This document shows positions 40,254 through 50,169 of a stretch of 64,000 nt of DNA, one piece after another. The notes below the pieces were generated by a model that was given only the letters and a program-made list of their open reading frames with translations, was not told the DNA's origin and did no database searches. The DNA is from an uncultured Clostridia bacterium (GTDB taxonomy: Bacteria; Bacillota; Clostridia; Christensenellales; Borkfalkiaceae). How positions within the stretch are numbered: position 1 is the stretch's first letter; each line of letters opens with the position of its first letter. Location: contig CANPZW010000002.1 of assembly GCA_947589385.1 (NCBI GenBank), positions 1 to 64,000 of the forward strand. The letters run 5' to 3'. The translations under genes were made by a program, and so were the position numbers.

Positions 40254-40511
40254 AAGCGCATTATTCTCCGTAGGCTTTTATACAGCATATTCCGAGTAAT
40301 AATCATAATGTTTTTAAGCTGCGTAAATCGGTAACATTATATTCATATTTATTGCATTTGTAAACTGTTTTATAGCCGAAATTTTTAAAAAATTTTAAAT
40401 ATTAAGGGAGATTATGATATGCAAGTTTATGCAACGGAAGCCCAATCTATGCAAAACTACATTTTTTGAAAGCTTGCGCGTTTTCTATTCTATTAAAATT
40501 GCCAAAAGAAC

Positions 40512-40546
40512 TTAAAAAGCCCTTGCATGAAGCAAGGGCTTTTTAA
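40512..40546 (-). terminator. Terminator downstream of the 750-aa lipoprotein
   Basis: TTAAAAAGCCCTTGC-atgaa-GCAAGGGCTTTTTAA. Confidence 0.85.
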
Positions 40547-40570
40547 TATATTTCGTTGATATATTTTGTT

Positions 40571-42823
40571 TTATTTGTCGGTATCGTCCTCATAGACGTT
40601 TACGTTCTTGTCGTCGGTGGTATCCACCTTTATCCTGCGGCTTGAATTTGCAGGCTGTTCACTCTTATGCGCCTTGCGTATTATGAATACCGCAAGCAGA
40701 ATTGCGCCGCCTATCACCAAAATTCCCGCAAGGCACATACCTATAATAAAGAACACGCGCGCAACGGTGTTTAAGCCGTCCCACCAGCTTGTCTCTTCCT
40801 TTACGGGCCACGATTGGAGATATTCCGACCTGAAACCGTCGCGAATCGCCGTAGCGTCCTCTGCGGTCATTTCGCCCAAAGTCGAGTAGTAATAGTCGCG
40901 GCGGTTTGCATAGACGTTCTTTCCGTTGACCTTTCTTGTCGCCGTGTAATCCGCCCAGTCGTTATCCGCGGAGGGATTCAGGAAATCGGCAAGTTTTTTC
41001 AAAGTGGCTTCGGAATAGACGGGGTCGTCGTCCTTTTCAAGCTCCGCATTGCAGGCGACGGCAAGCTCGTCCACGTAAGCCTTGTCGGCGGTGTAGAAAA
41101 GATATTTTGCCGCGTTGGAAAGATTTGCGTAAATTTCCGCGTCGTACTTTGCGCTGTCCGCATAGCCCGCGATTATTCCCTCGCTGCCCGCCGCGCCGTC
41201 GTAAAGTTTGTTCAACTCGTCAAGCTGCGCGTTAGTCATCAGCCCGCCGTTGTCTTGTTTAAGGTTAAACGCCATTATATAGTTATAAGACGTCATTTTA
41301 TCTGTTTCGGAAGCGAAAAGAATGTTTCCGTCGATAAATTCGGGCGCGTACCAGCTTGAAGAAGAATCGAGGTCGAGTATTTTCACAGCGGTGTATTCAC
41401 CGACAACGTCGTCAGCGTGCATACCGTCGTAATCGCCCCAGCTGCCCGAATAGTTAATGCGGTAGAACGTGTAGCCGTTGCCGCCCGTAAGCGAATAATA
41501 AAGATATTTGTTTTCGGTATCAACTTTAAGCAAAGTAGCCGTACCGCTGCCTACTATTCTGTAATAATTTTCATTGTCGATATTTGCCGAAAGCTTGCCG
41601 TTATCGACATAGTTTATGGCAATACCGCCGCCGCTTTCGGCTATAAGAACGGCTTCGAGTTCGCCGTTTTCTCCGAAGATATATTTATATGAATCCGCGT
41701 TGCTTCCGTTGTTGAGAATCTGGGCTTCGCCCTGTACGGGGTTGTCCGTTACGGGGTTCCAGCTTGCTCCAACAGCGCTGTCTTTCAGGGAATAGAGATA
41801 TTCCGCCGAATTTTGGGTGGTGTGACGGGTATAGAACAGCGTGCCGTTCAGGTAAGTTTCAAGCGTGTAGGTATAAATCAAATCGTTTTTGACCGATTCG
41901 TCCTGCGGCATATAGTTGAAAGGCGTCTTTTCGGTAGTCTTTCCGCCTATACCGTCGAATACAAGGTCGCCGCAGTTAATATAGCGGTTGGTTTCTTCGT
42001 CCCACCAAAGAAGTTTGCTTGTGTCGTATTCCTTGGGGGTCGAAGCATCCGCACAAACCCTGTAAACCTGGTTATAAGATTCGGTTGCGCCCGTTGCAAA
42101 ACCCGAAACGCCCATCGTATAGTAAACCATGGGATTAGTTTTATCTTCCGCGTCGAAAAGATATGAGGAAATATTATAGGCAAGCAGCACGTCCTCGCCC
42201 GTGGAAGTATTTACGGAATGTAAGTTGGTTACGCCCGAACTCTCACCGAACATAGTTTCGCTTGTGGCGACATAAAGGATATAAACCTCGTCGCCGGCTT
42301 CGACGAAACGGAAGTCGTAAGCCGTAGAGGGGAAAGTAACGAAAGCGTCCTTCATGGATTCCGTGCCGTCGAGCTTGGTGCGCTTCAATTCGAGCTTGGA
42401 GTTCTGGACGACGCCGTCCGAATTTCTCGCCGTGGAGGGCGTGGAATAATAGATATAATCGCCGTAAACGAATATACCCGAATTATAGTTGCCCGAATAC
42501 GCTATCTGCGGAACGACCGTCTGCACCGACGTGTAGTTGCGGGCGTTCAAATCGGACTTGGAAATGCGCTTTATAGCGCCCTTGTCGGGAGTGCCGTAGG
42601 CATTGTCCGCTGTGTTGGAAGCGATGCCGTTCACGAAATAGACGTAATCGCCCTTTTCAACCGCAAAACCGCCGTTGGATACGGCTTCGGAACCGGTAAA
42701 AATTCCGTTCCCGCCGAGCTGTGTGCTGTTGTGGTATGCCGAACAACCCGCAGTTGCGGTTATGCCGAGGGCTACAACCGAAGCGAGTGTCGCGCATATA
42801 ATTTTAGTGACAGGTTTTTTCAT
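40571..42823 (-). CDS. Large surface protein with lipobox and C-terminal TM helix (beta-propeller-like repeats possible)
   Basis: Lipobox ATAGC, repeated FVYGDYIYYSTP / NYYRIVG / KYLYYSL type motifs, C-terminal IGMCLAGILVIGGAILLAVFIIRK. Confidence 0.7.
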   Translation of the reverse strand: MKKPVTKIICATLASVVALGITATAGCSAYHNSTQLGGNGIFTGSEAVSNGGFAVEKGDYVYFVNGIASNTADNAYGTPDKGAIKRISKSDLNARNYTSVQTVVPQIAYSGNYNSGIFVYGDYIYYSTPSTARNSDGVVQNSKLELKRTKLDGTESMKDAFVTFPSTAYDFRFVEAGDEVYILYVATSETMFGESSGVTNLHSVNTSTGEDVLLAYNISSYLFDAEDKTNPMVYYTMGVSGFATGATESYNQVYRVCADASTPKEYDTSKLLWWDEETNRYINCGDLVFDGIGGKTTEKTPFNYMPQDESVKNDLIYTYTLETYLNGTLFYTRHTTQNSAEYLYSLKDSAVGASWNPVTDNPVQGEAQILNNGSNADSYKYIFGENGELEAVLIAESGGGIAINYVDNGKLSANIDNENYYRIVGSGTATLLKVDTENKYLYYSLTGGNGYTFYRINYSGSWGDYDGMHADDVVGEYTAVKILDLDSSSSWYAPEFIDGNILFASETDKMTSYNYIMAFNLKQDNGGLMTNAQLDELNKLYDGAAGSEGIIAGYADSAKYDAEIYANLSNAAKYLFYTADKAYVDELAVACNAELEKDDDPVYSEATLKKLADFLNPSADNDWADYTATRKVNGKNVYANRRDYYYSTLGEMTAEDATAIRDGFRSEYLQSWPVKEETSWWDGLNTVARVFFIIGMCLAGILVIGGAILLAVFIIRKAHKSEQPANSSRRIKVDTTDDKNVNVYEDDTDK

Positions 42824-42951
42824 TATAAATAAATCTCCGCAAGAGAAACAAAATTACATTTTCAGTATTTTTTATTATACACTAATCGATATTTTTAAGC
42901 AATAAATTTAACTTGGTTTTTGACAAAAAAAGTTTAAAAGGAGTGTAGTTA

Positions 42952-43233
42952 TTGGAAAAATTTGCGCTTTTGAATTTACTTAAAGCCATAGACAGTCTGA
43001 AAAACGCGCAACCGTCGCAAAACGGAAGCTCTCCGCCGCCTTCTTTTACGGCTTCCGAGCCCGCGCCCGCCGCGCCGAACGCGCCGACCGTATCTCCTAC
43101 AACGTCAGTTTCTCCTTCGCCGCATTACGAAACGGACGGCTACAACCCGAACGGACAGAAACTGCCGAACATTATGTACGAAACGCTTGTGCGGCATGAG
43201 CAGATAAGTTACAGAATTAAAAACAAAAGATAG
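42952..43233 (+). CDS. Small Pro/Ser-rich hypothetical protein (TTG start)
   Basis: SD AAAAGGAG before TTG; MEKFALLNLLKAIDSLKNAQ... followed by a terminator palindrome. Confidence 0.6.
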   Translation: MEKFALLNLLKAIDSLKNAQPSQNGSSPPPSFTASEPAPAAPNAPTVSPTTSVSPSPHYETDGYNPNGQKLPNIMYETLVRHEQISYRIKNKR

Positions 43234-43258
43234 CCGCGGCGTTTTAAAACGCCGCGGC
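43233..43258. terminator. Palindromic terminator between convergent genes
   Basis: GCCGCGGCGTTTTAAAACGCCGCGGC. Confidence 0.65.
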
Positions 43259-43269
43259 GGCAAGCCGTT

Positions 43270-44508
43270 TTAATTATGTCTCGGTCCGACTTGCAGACGG
43301 ATATGTCTGGGCAGACCGTTCACCCAAAGCGGGGTTATTTCCGCCTGTATAAGCGGATATATGTAATGGATAAGCTCGTTCGTAACGTATGTTCCGTCCT
43401 CGGTTATCCACTCGGCGGGAACTTTCTTTTCGACATTTGCTATAAAATGAACGTCGGCGGGCTCCGTTATGCACATATACGGGTCGTCCGAAATTCTCTT
43501 TAAGGTTATAACTTCCCCGTTATGACCTTCGAAAGCCGCTTTTACTGCCGCGCCGCCCACGTTGTAGGCTTCGGTAACGTCAACGCGCGACTGGATATGC
43601 GAAGCGCAACGCTGCAACGAGGACAATTCGATTGCCCTTGTTTTAACTCCGAATTTCTTTGCCACCTCGCCCGCAAGATAGCGCGCCGTGCCCGCGAGCT
43701 GCTTGTGCCCGAAAGCGTCAACATAATCGACGTGGTCGGATAATTCGCACACGTACCTGCCGTCCTTGACCTTTATGCCCTCGGAAGCGGCTATTACGAC
43801 GGAACGTCCCTCTTTCAGAAGCCCGCCTACTTTATCGAGGAATTTATCGGGTTCAAATACGACCTCGGGCAGGTAAATTGCGTCAACGCCCTCGCAGTCC
43901 TCGCCCTTGGCAAGCGCCGTGGCGGCTGTAAGCCAGCCGGCGTTGCGTCCCATTACCTCTATTATAGAAACGACGGGATAATCGTAAACAAGACCGTCGC
44001 GGATAATCTCCTTTGTGGTCGCGGCTATGTATTTTGCGGCGCTGCCGAAACCGGGAGTATGGTCGGTCACGGCAAGGTCGTTGTCTATTGTTTTGGGAAC
44101 GCCCATAAACCTTATGGGGCTTTTTATTTTTGCGCCGTAGTCCGTAAGTTTTTTGATAGTATCCATCGAGTCGTTGCCGCCGATGTAGAAAAACGCATAA
44201 ATTTCAAGCTCGGTCAGAATATTGAAAATTTTCTCATAGACCGCCTCGTTTCCCTCCAAATCGGGAAGTTTATAGCGGCACGAACCGAGAAACGAGGAAG
44301 GCGTCCTCTTCAAAAGGTCGTTGTCGAGGTCGTTTTTAAAGCGCTGGGAAAGATCGACAATATCCCTGTCCAAAAGCCCTTTAATGCCGTGAACCATTCC
44401 GTACACGCTGTCCGCGCCCCTGTCTTTCGCCGTTTTGAAAACGCCCAAAAGGCTTGAATTTATTACGGCAGTGGGTCCGCCCGACTGACCGACTATTACG
44501 TTTTTCAT
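43270..44508 (-). CDS. pfp: 6-phosphofructokinase, probably diphosphate-dependent
   Basis: GGNDSMDT and PKTIDNDL signatures (Asp/Lys pattern of PPi-PFKs), EVMGRNAGWL. Confidence 0.9.
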   Translation of the reverse strand: MKNVIVGQSGGPTAVINSSLLGVFKTAKDRGADSVYGMVHGIKGLLDRDIVDLSQRFKNDLDNDLLKRTPSSFLGSCRYKLPDLEGNEAVYEKIFNILTELEIYAFFYIGGNDSMDTIKKLTDYGAKIKSPIRFMGVPKTIDNDLAVTDHTPGFGSAAKYIAATTKEIIRDGLVYDYPVVSIIEVMGRNAGWLTAATALAKGEDCEGVDAIYLPEVVFEPDKFLDKVGGLLKEGRSVVIAASEGIKVKDGRYVCELSDHVDYVDAFGHKQLAGTARYLAGEVAKKFGVKTRAIELSSLQRCASHIQSRVDVTEAYNVGGAAVKAAFEGHNGEVITLKRISDDPYMCITEPADVHFIANVEKKVPAEWITEDGTYVTNELIHYIYPLIQAEITPLWVNGLPRHIRLQVGPRHN

Positions 44509-44688
44509 TGAGATTTCCCCCTAAATTCCAAAAATTATTCTACGGATAGACGCACCGTACTTATTATATTGTATCATAAAAAACTCAAAAAGCAATATAC
44601 AAATAAAAATTTTTGTCGCTTTTTTGCGGCGACCTTTTTATTTAAACGCATATTTAACGACCATTATATGCTTACAGAGCAAAAAAAA

Positions 44689-44714
44689 TTGGCTTGCCCG
44701 ATAAGGCAAACCAA
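44689..44714 (-). terminator. Terminator of the rplM-rpsI operon
   Basis: Minus strand TTGGTTTGCC-N6-GGCAAGCCAA followed by a T run. Confidence 0.75.
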
Positions 44715-44721
44715 ATTCTTT

Positions 44722-45135
44722 TTATCTCTTTGAGAACTGAGGCGCACGGCGTGCTTTTTTCAAGCCGTACTTCTTTCTTTCCTTGACGCGGGGGTCGCGG
44801 GTAAGGAAGCCTTCCTTTTTAAGTGCGGGACGGCAGCCCTCCTCCGCTTGGAGCAATGCCCTTGCCACGCCGAGACGGATAGCTTCCGCCTGACCTGTAT
44901 AGCCGCCGCCATAGACGTTTACCAAAACGTCGTACTTGGCTTCCGCGCCCAAAAGCACGAGAGGCTGCTTAACCTTATACTGCAAAACCGATTGAGGGAA
45001 ATAGTCCTCGAAAGCCCTGTCGTTTATCTTTATAACGCCTGTTCCTGCGGGAATAAGGCGGACGCGTGCTATCGCCTTCTTTCTTCTGCCTGTTCCCCAG
45101 AATTGAAGCTTTTTCTTTATATTAGTTTTAGCCAT
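44722..45135 (-). CDS. rpsI: 30S ribosomal protein S9
   Basis: [20 protein letters not shown] ... [14 protein letters not shown]. Confidence 0.98.
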   Translation of the reverse strand: MAKTNIKKKLQFWGTGRRKKAIARVRLIPAGTGVIKINDRAFEDYFPQSVLQYKVKQPLVLLGAEAKYDVLVNVYGGGYTGQAEAIRLGVARALLQAEEGCRPALKKEGFLTRDPRVKERKKYGLKKARRAPQFSKR

Positions 45136-45156
45136 AATTAAAGGACCTCTCTCACC

Positions 45157-45588
45157 TTAAAATAATTTGAGTTCTTCGGGCTTCTGCGCCGCATGATTGT
45201 GTTCCGCGCCCTTGTAAACTTTAAGCTTTTTAATCATATCTCTGCCGAGCGAATTTTTGGGAAGCATACCGCGCACGGCTTCATATACTGCCAAATCGCT
45301 TTTTTCGGCAAGCATCTTTTTATAGGATACTTCCTTCAAGCCGCCGATGTAGCCCGTGTGGTATCTGTAATATTTATCGGTAAGCTTTTTGCCCGTTAAA
45401 ACCACCTTATCGCAGTTTACGACAATGACGAAATCACCCGTATCGACGTTGGGCGTGAAAATAGGCTTGTTTTTGCCGCGAAGTATGGCGGCAACCTTAG
45501 AAGCAAGTCTGCCGAGGGGAACGCCGGCGGCGTCAACGACGTACCACTTTCTATCTATTGCCTCCGCCTTTGCCATGTAGGTTTTCAT
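45157..45588 (-). CDS. rplM: 50S ribosomal protein L13
   Basis: [46 protein letters not shown]. Confidence 0.98.
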   Translation of the reverse strand: MKTYMAKAEAIDRKWYVVDAAGVPLGRLASKVAAILRGKNKPIFTPNVDTGDFVIVVNCDKVVLTGKKLTDKYYRYHTGYIGGLKEVSYKKMLAEKSDLAVYEAVRGMLPKNSLGRDMIKKLKVYKGAEHNHAAQKPEELKLF

Positions 45589-45606
45589 TTTCTACTCCTT
45601 AAAAAT

Positions 45607-45681
45607 GCCGTTTTCAACGGCTTTTCCTATCTCAATGTTACAATGTAAGCCTATTTTATTATGAAATTTAATATCTGTCAA
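45607..45681 (-). promoter_or_regulatory. rplM promoter and short leader with attenuator-like hairpin
   Basis: TTGACA (45676-45681), N17, TAAAAT (45653-45658); GCCGTTGAAAACGGC hairpin at 45607-45621 followed by ATTTTTAAGG. Confidence 0.6.
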
Positions 45682-45900
45682 GCTGTTTTGAGTTTGGTTT
45701 ACAAAGTTTTTTAAAAATTTGTATTAAATTTATCCCGCCCGTATTTCGGGCGTTTTCGGGCTTTTTCCCCCGATTTCCGCCGGCTTTACGCCCTTTAATA
45801 TATATATGGTATATATAAGCCTTTCGGTATGCAAAATCCGCGGCGGACGGATTTGTTCCGCCCGCCGTATAGTTTAACGGAATTTGGCGCAAATACCCTT

Positions 45901-47706
45901 TCAGCGGGGTTCGAGCACCGCCTTTATGCGCTTTATGCCTGCGGATACGTTCTCTTGCTTGGCTATTTTGAAAACGCCCAGCTCTCCCGTGCTTTTCGCG
46001 TGCGGACCGCCGCATATCTCCTTCGAAAACTCGCCTATTGTATAAGTTTTAACTCTTTCGCCGTATTTGTTTTCGAAAAGACCCGTAAAGCCCTGCGCCT
46101 TCGCCTCTTCAAGGGACATCTCTTTCATTACGACGGGAACGTTAAGGGCGATTTGCTCGTTTACAAGCCTTTCCACCTCCGCCACTTCTTCGGGCGTCAG
46201 CTTGCGGGGGAAGTTGAAGTCGAAGCGCAACCTTTCCTCCGTAATGTTGCTGCCTTTCTGTTCCACGTCGGGCGAACATACTATTTTCAACGCCGCGTGC
46301 AAAAGGTGCGTAGCGGTATGAAGCCTTGTAGTTTCCTCTTTATGGTCTGCAAGCCCGCAGGCAAATTTCTGTTCGCTGCCCGCGCGGCTTTTTTCCTGGT
46401 GCTCGGCATAAGCCGCGGAATAGCCCTTTACGTCAACGGTAAATCCCCTTTCGCGCGCCATTTCGCCCGTGATTTCAACGGGGAAACCGTAAGTATCGTA
46501 CAAATGGAAAGCGGTTAATCCGTCGATTTCGCCGCCCGCGGGAAGATTTGCGGTTGCTTTTTCAAATTCGCGCAAGCCCTGTTGCAGAGTTTTGGAGAAT
46601 TTCAGCTCCTCCTTTTCAAGCTCCTCCTCTATGCGCGCGCGGTTTTGCGCAAGTTCGGGATATACTGGCGAATACTTTTCGATAACCGTCAGTGCGACTT
46701 CCTTCAAAGAACCCTGAGGAAGCCCTATGTTCCTGCCGAAGCGCACCGCACGACGGATAATTCTGCGCAGAATATAGCCCTGGTCGGTGTTGGAGGGAAC
46801 TACCCCTTTCGGGTCGCCCAACATGAAAGTCGCGGTGCGGATATGGTCCAGAACCACGCGGAATGCGCGGGTAACTTCGCCGCCCTCCGAATATTTTTTC
46901 CCCGTAAGGGATTCTATCTTTTCTATGGTTTTTTCGAACACGTCCGTTTCATAGACGCTGTCCTTCCCGCACAGGATACAGAGCGTGCGTTCAAGCCCCA
47001 TTCCCGTATCCACGTTTTTCTGTTTTATAGGCTCGAACTTGCCCTCGGCGTTCTTATTATACTGCATGAACACATCGTTCCATATTTCGAGGAAAGTGCC
47101 CGCGGGCGCTTTTTCAAAATCGAAAGGTCCCAACTTGTCCGCTTCGGCGCGGTTGCGGATTATATGCATTTCCGTATCGGGACCGCAAGGTCCGGTCGTG
47201 CCGGCGGGTCCCCACCAGTTGCCAGATTTGGGAAGATAAAATATATGGTTCTTTTTAATGCCGCACTTTTCCCATATAGCCGCGCTTTCTTCGTCGCGGG
47301 GACAATCGCCGTCGCCCGCAAAACAGGTTACCGCGATATCGTCCGCGGGTATTCCGAGGTATTTTTCGGAAGTAAGAAATTCAAACGACCAGGGAATCAT
47401 CTCTTTTTTGAAATAATCGCCGAGCGACCAGTTGCCCAGCATTTCGAAAAAGGTGCAGTGCGAGGAATCGCCCACCTCGTCTATGTCGCCTGTGCGCACG
47501 CATTTCTGCACGTCGCAAAGGCGGTTGCCCGCAGGGTGCTTTTCGCCCAGCAGATAGGGTACGAGGGGGTGCATGCCCGCCGTCGTAAACAGCACTGTGG
47601 GGTCGTTTTCGGGGATAAGCGAAGCCGAAGGAATTACGGCGTGACCCTTTTCCCGAAAGAATTCCAAAAACATTTCGCGTAAAGTTTCAGATGTAAACCG
47701 TTTCAT
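45901..47706 (-). CDS. alaS: Alanine--tRNA ligase, short form lacking the C-terminal DHHA1/C-Ala domain
   Basis: Catalytic core (FTTAGMHPLVPYLLGEKHP, CVRTGDIDEVG) and editing domain (HTATHLLHAAL, EICGGPHAKSTGELG) present; ORF ends at 601 aa. Confidence 0.92.
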   Translation of the reverse strand: MKRFTSETLREMFLEFFREKGHAVIPSASLIPENDPTVLFTTAGMHPLVPYLLGEKHPAGNRLCDVQKCVRTGDIDEVGDSSHCTFFEMLGNWSLGDYFKKEMIPWSFEFLTSEKYLGIPADDIAVTCFAGDGDCPRDEESAAIWEKCGIKKNHIFYLPKSGNWWGPAGTTGPCGPDTEMHIIRNRAEADKLGPFDFEKAPAGTFLEIWNDVFMQYNKNAEGKFEPIKQKNVDTGMGLERTLCILCGKDSVYETDVFEKTIEKIESLTGKKYSEGGEVTRAFRVVLDHIRTATFMLGDPKGVVPSNTDQGYILRRIIRRAVRFGRNIGLPQGSLKEVALTVIEKYSPVYPELAQNRARIEEELEKEELKFSKTLQQGLREFEKATANLPAGGEIDGLTAFHLYDTYGFPVEITGEMARERGFTVDVKGYSAAYAEHQEKSRAGSEQKFACGLADHKEETTRLHTATHLLHAALKIVCSPDVEQKGSNITEERLRFDFNFPRKLTPEEVAEVERLVNEQIALNVPVVMKEMSLEEAKAQGFTGLFENKYGERVKTYTIGEFSKEICGGPHAKSTGELGVFKIAKQENVSAGIKRIKAVLEPR

Positions 47707-47715
47707 ATATATACC

Positions 47716-49119
47716 TTACTTTTTGATTATCGTATAACCGTCCTTACCGTCTTTAACGGCGTAGCCCAGCCCGTCTATTTGGGCGCGCAAGCCGTCCGCT
47801 TCAACCCAATTCCTGTTCGATTTTGCCTGCCAGCGGCGTTCCGCAAGTTCTTTAACTTCGGCGGGAATTTCCTCTTTTGCGGACTGCGGATTTTTTTGGG
47901 CGACTTCGGCAAGATATGACGCGGCGTCCTTTTTGAAAAGTCCCAAAAGCGAATACGTTTTGCGTATTTGCGCCACGTCGTCCGCGCAGGAAGAATCGTT
48001 TGCGGCAAGCTTTTTTTCAACCGATTTGAAAAGCGGATAAAGTTCGGACAGCGCAAGCGAAGTATTGAAGTCCTCGGACATGTCCTCGTCGAACTTGCGG
48101 TCTATCGCAGGGTTGCCCGCCGAGCCTTTTCCGAATTTATTCTCTACCGCCCCTATCGTTTCGTAAAAAGCGGTAAGGTGCTTTTCGGCTTCGGGAAAAA
48201 GGTCGTCGGTTATGTTTATGTCGTTTCTGTAATTGTTTTGCAGAAGCGCGAATTTTATGGCTTCGTTGGTGTATTTTTTAAGCAAATCTTCGAGAAGCAG
48301 AGAATTGCCCAGACTTTTGGACATCTTCTGTCCGTTTACTTTGATAAGCCCGTTATGTGTCCAATATTTCGCGAACTGTTTGCCCGTAAGACTTTCGGAC
48401 TGCGCGATTTCGTTTTCGTGGTGGGGAAAAATAAGGTCTCGCCCGCCGCCGTGGATATCAATACGGTCGCCGAAAGCCGCCCTGTTCATCGCCGAACACT
48501 CAATGTGCCAGCCGGGCCGTCCCTTACCCCATGGGGAATCCCAGCAGATTTCCCCTTCCTTTGCCGATTTCCAAAGCGCAAAGTCTGCCGGATTGCGCTT
48601 TTCTTCGTCGTTTTCAACGCGCACGCCGTTCAGCATATCCTCCACCGAACGGTTGGAAAGACAGCCGTATCTTTTAAAGCTTTCCACCGAAAAATAAACG
48701 TCCCCGTTGGCGGCTGGATAGGCGTTTCCCTTTTCGATAAGTCTTTGTATAAAGTCGATAATGTTATCGATATTTTCCGTAGCTTTAAGCCAAAGAGTGG
48801 GGTCGTCTATTTCCATTTCGCGCATTACGCCGTTGATTTTTTCAATCATCATGGCGGCGTACTTGTCTGCGGGAATACCCGTCTCCTTGCTTTTGGCGAT
48901 AATTTTATCGTCAACGTCCGTATAGTTGCGCGCATAAGTGACGGCGTAGCCCTGCTTTTCGAGAAATTTGCGCATTATGTCGTAGATAAGCGCCTGATAG
49001 CCGTGTCCCACGTGGGCTTCGCCCGAAACGGTTATACCGCACGCGTACATCTTCACCTTTCCCTCTTCGAGGGGAACAAATTCTTCTTTACGCCGCGTTA
49101 AACTGTTATAAATCCTCAT
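47716..49119 (-). CDS. cysS: Cysteine--tRNA ligase
   Basis: YACGITVSGEAHVGHGYQALIYD, GWHIECSAMN, KMSKSLGN. Confidence 0.97.
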   Translation of the reverse strand: MRIYNSLTRRKEEFVPLEEGKVKMYACGITVSGEAHVGHGYQALIYDIMRKFLEKQGYAVTYARNYTDVDDKIIAKSKETGIPADKYAAMMIEKINGVMREMEIDDPTLWLKATENIDNIIDFIQRLIEKGNAYPAANGDVYFSVESFKRYGCLSNRSVEDMLNGVRVENDEEKRNPADFALWKSAKEGEICWDSPWGKGRPGWHIECSAMNRAAFGDRIDIHGGGRDLIFPHHENEIAQSESLTGKQFAKYWTHNGLIKVNGQKMSKSLGNSLLLEDLLKKYTNEAIKFALLQNNYRNDINITDDLFPEAEKHLTAFYETIGAVENKFGKGSAGNPAIDRKFDEDMSEDFNTSLALSELYPLFKSVEKKLAANDSSCADDVAQIRKTYSLLGLFKKDAASYLAEVAQKNPQSAKEEIPAEVKELAERRWQAKSNRNWVEADGLRAQIDGLGYAVKDGKDGYTIIKK

Positions 49120-49370
49120 AATCCCTCATTCCTGTGCGCGGAAGCCGCGAAAGCCTTATATACTGTATTATATACTCAACCGCAGGCAAAATCAATCTAT
49201 TTTCGTAAGCAAAACAAGCTTGTGAATGAATTTTTTGAGTTTGAAAAAAATTCACAGACTTATGAATTTTTGTTTAAAACCGCCCTTGTATCCTTGACAT
49301 ATTTATGTTAATAGTTTACAATATTAACGGAATCGTGATTTGCTGTTAATTTTTCACAACGGAGCGTTTT

Positions 49371-50129
49371 ATGAAAAGAGAAAGAATAGAAGAAATTGCC
49401 GAAATTCTGGATAAACGCGGCAAAATGACCCTTGAACAGCTTGAAGAAATATTCCCTAACGTTTCGCAAATGACTTTAAGGCGGGATTTGTTCCAGCTTG
49501 AAGAGGACGGAAGAATCATACGCATCCGCGGCGGCGCAATGTCCGTTAAAGAAGTGCAGAAAGTTTCCGGCGAAGCCTATACAAAAAAATCGGCTTTGAA
49601 TACCGACGCGAAGATAATCATCGCGCAGAAAGCGGCGGCGCTTATTGACGAAGGCTCCTGCGTGTTCATCGACGGCGGCACTACCGCTATGTATCTTTCA
49701 AAGGAAATTCCCGACAGGAACTGTACCATTTTTACTAACGGCATAGCCGTGGCTATGGAACTTGCGCAAAAAAAGAACGTGAACATAACCGTTGTGGGCG
49801 GACAGCTTATGAAAGACAATCTTTCCACCTCTTCCCCCGCTTCAAAGGATTATTTCGACCTTACCAACTTCGAAATCGCAATAGTTTCGGCGACGGCGTT
49901 CACTCCCGAACAGGGGTTCTCCTGCAACAGCCAGATTGAAAGCGACCTTTTGAAAAGAGTCTTTAAGAAGGCGCGGCAGGTATATATGATGCTTGACAGC
50001 TCAAAAATAGGCAAAATCAATCCATATACTTTTGCGAAAATCCAGGACATAGACGTACTTATCACCGACGACCATTTCCCCAAGGAATACAAAAAGATAT
50101 TCGAGGACAACAACATCGTCGTTATGTAA
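49371..50129 (+). CDS. DeoR/GlpR family transcriptional regulator
   Basis: N-terminal HTH (TLEQLEEIFPNVSQMTLRRDLFQLEEDGRIIRIRGGA), DeoR C-terminal sensor domain (CVFIDGGTTAMYLSKEI). Confidence 0.93.
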   Translation: MKRERIEEIAEILDKRGKMTLEQLEEIFPNVSQMTLRRDLFQLEEDGRIIRIRGGAMSVKEVQKVSGEAYTKKSALNTDAKIIIAQKAAALIDEGSCVFIDGGTTAMYLSKEIPDRNCTIFTNGIAVAMELAQKKNVNITVVGGQLMKDNLSTSSPASKDYFDLTNFEIAIVSATAFTPEQGFSCNSQIESDLLKRVFKKARQVYMMLDSSKIGKINPYTFAKIQDIDVLITDDHFPKEYKKIFEDNNIVVM

Positions 50130-50169
50130 ATTCGATATGTAAAGTCGTTTTAAAGACCTAAAACAGAAT

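Noticed and set aside
46582-47682. 366-aa plus-strand ORF
   Set aside because: Entirely antisense to alaS; composition follows the opposite-strand codon pattern with no recognisable domain or SD
47968-49101. 377-aa plus-strand ORF
   Set aside because: Antisense to cysS; shadow ORF created by codon bias
49120-49370. T-box leader upstream of cysS-alaS
   Set aside because: No AGGGTGGNACCGCG antiterminator motif visible on the minus strand
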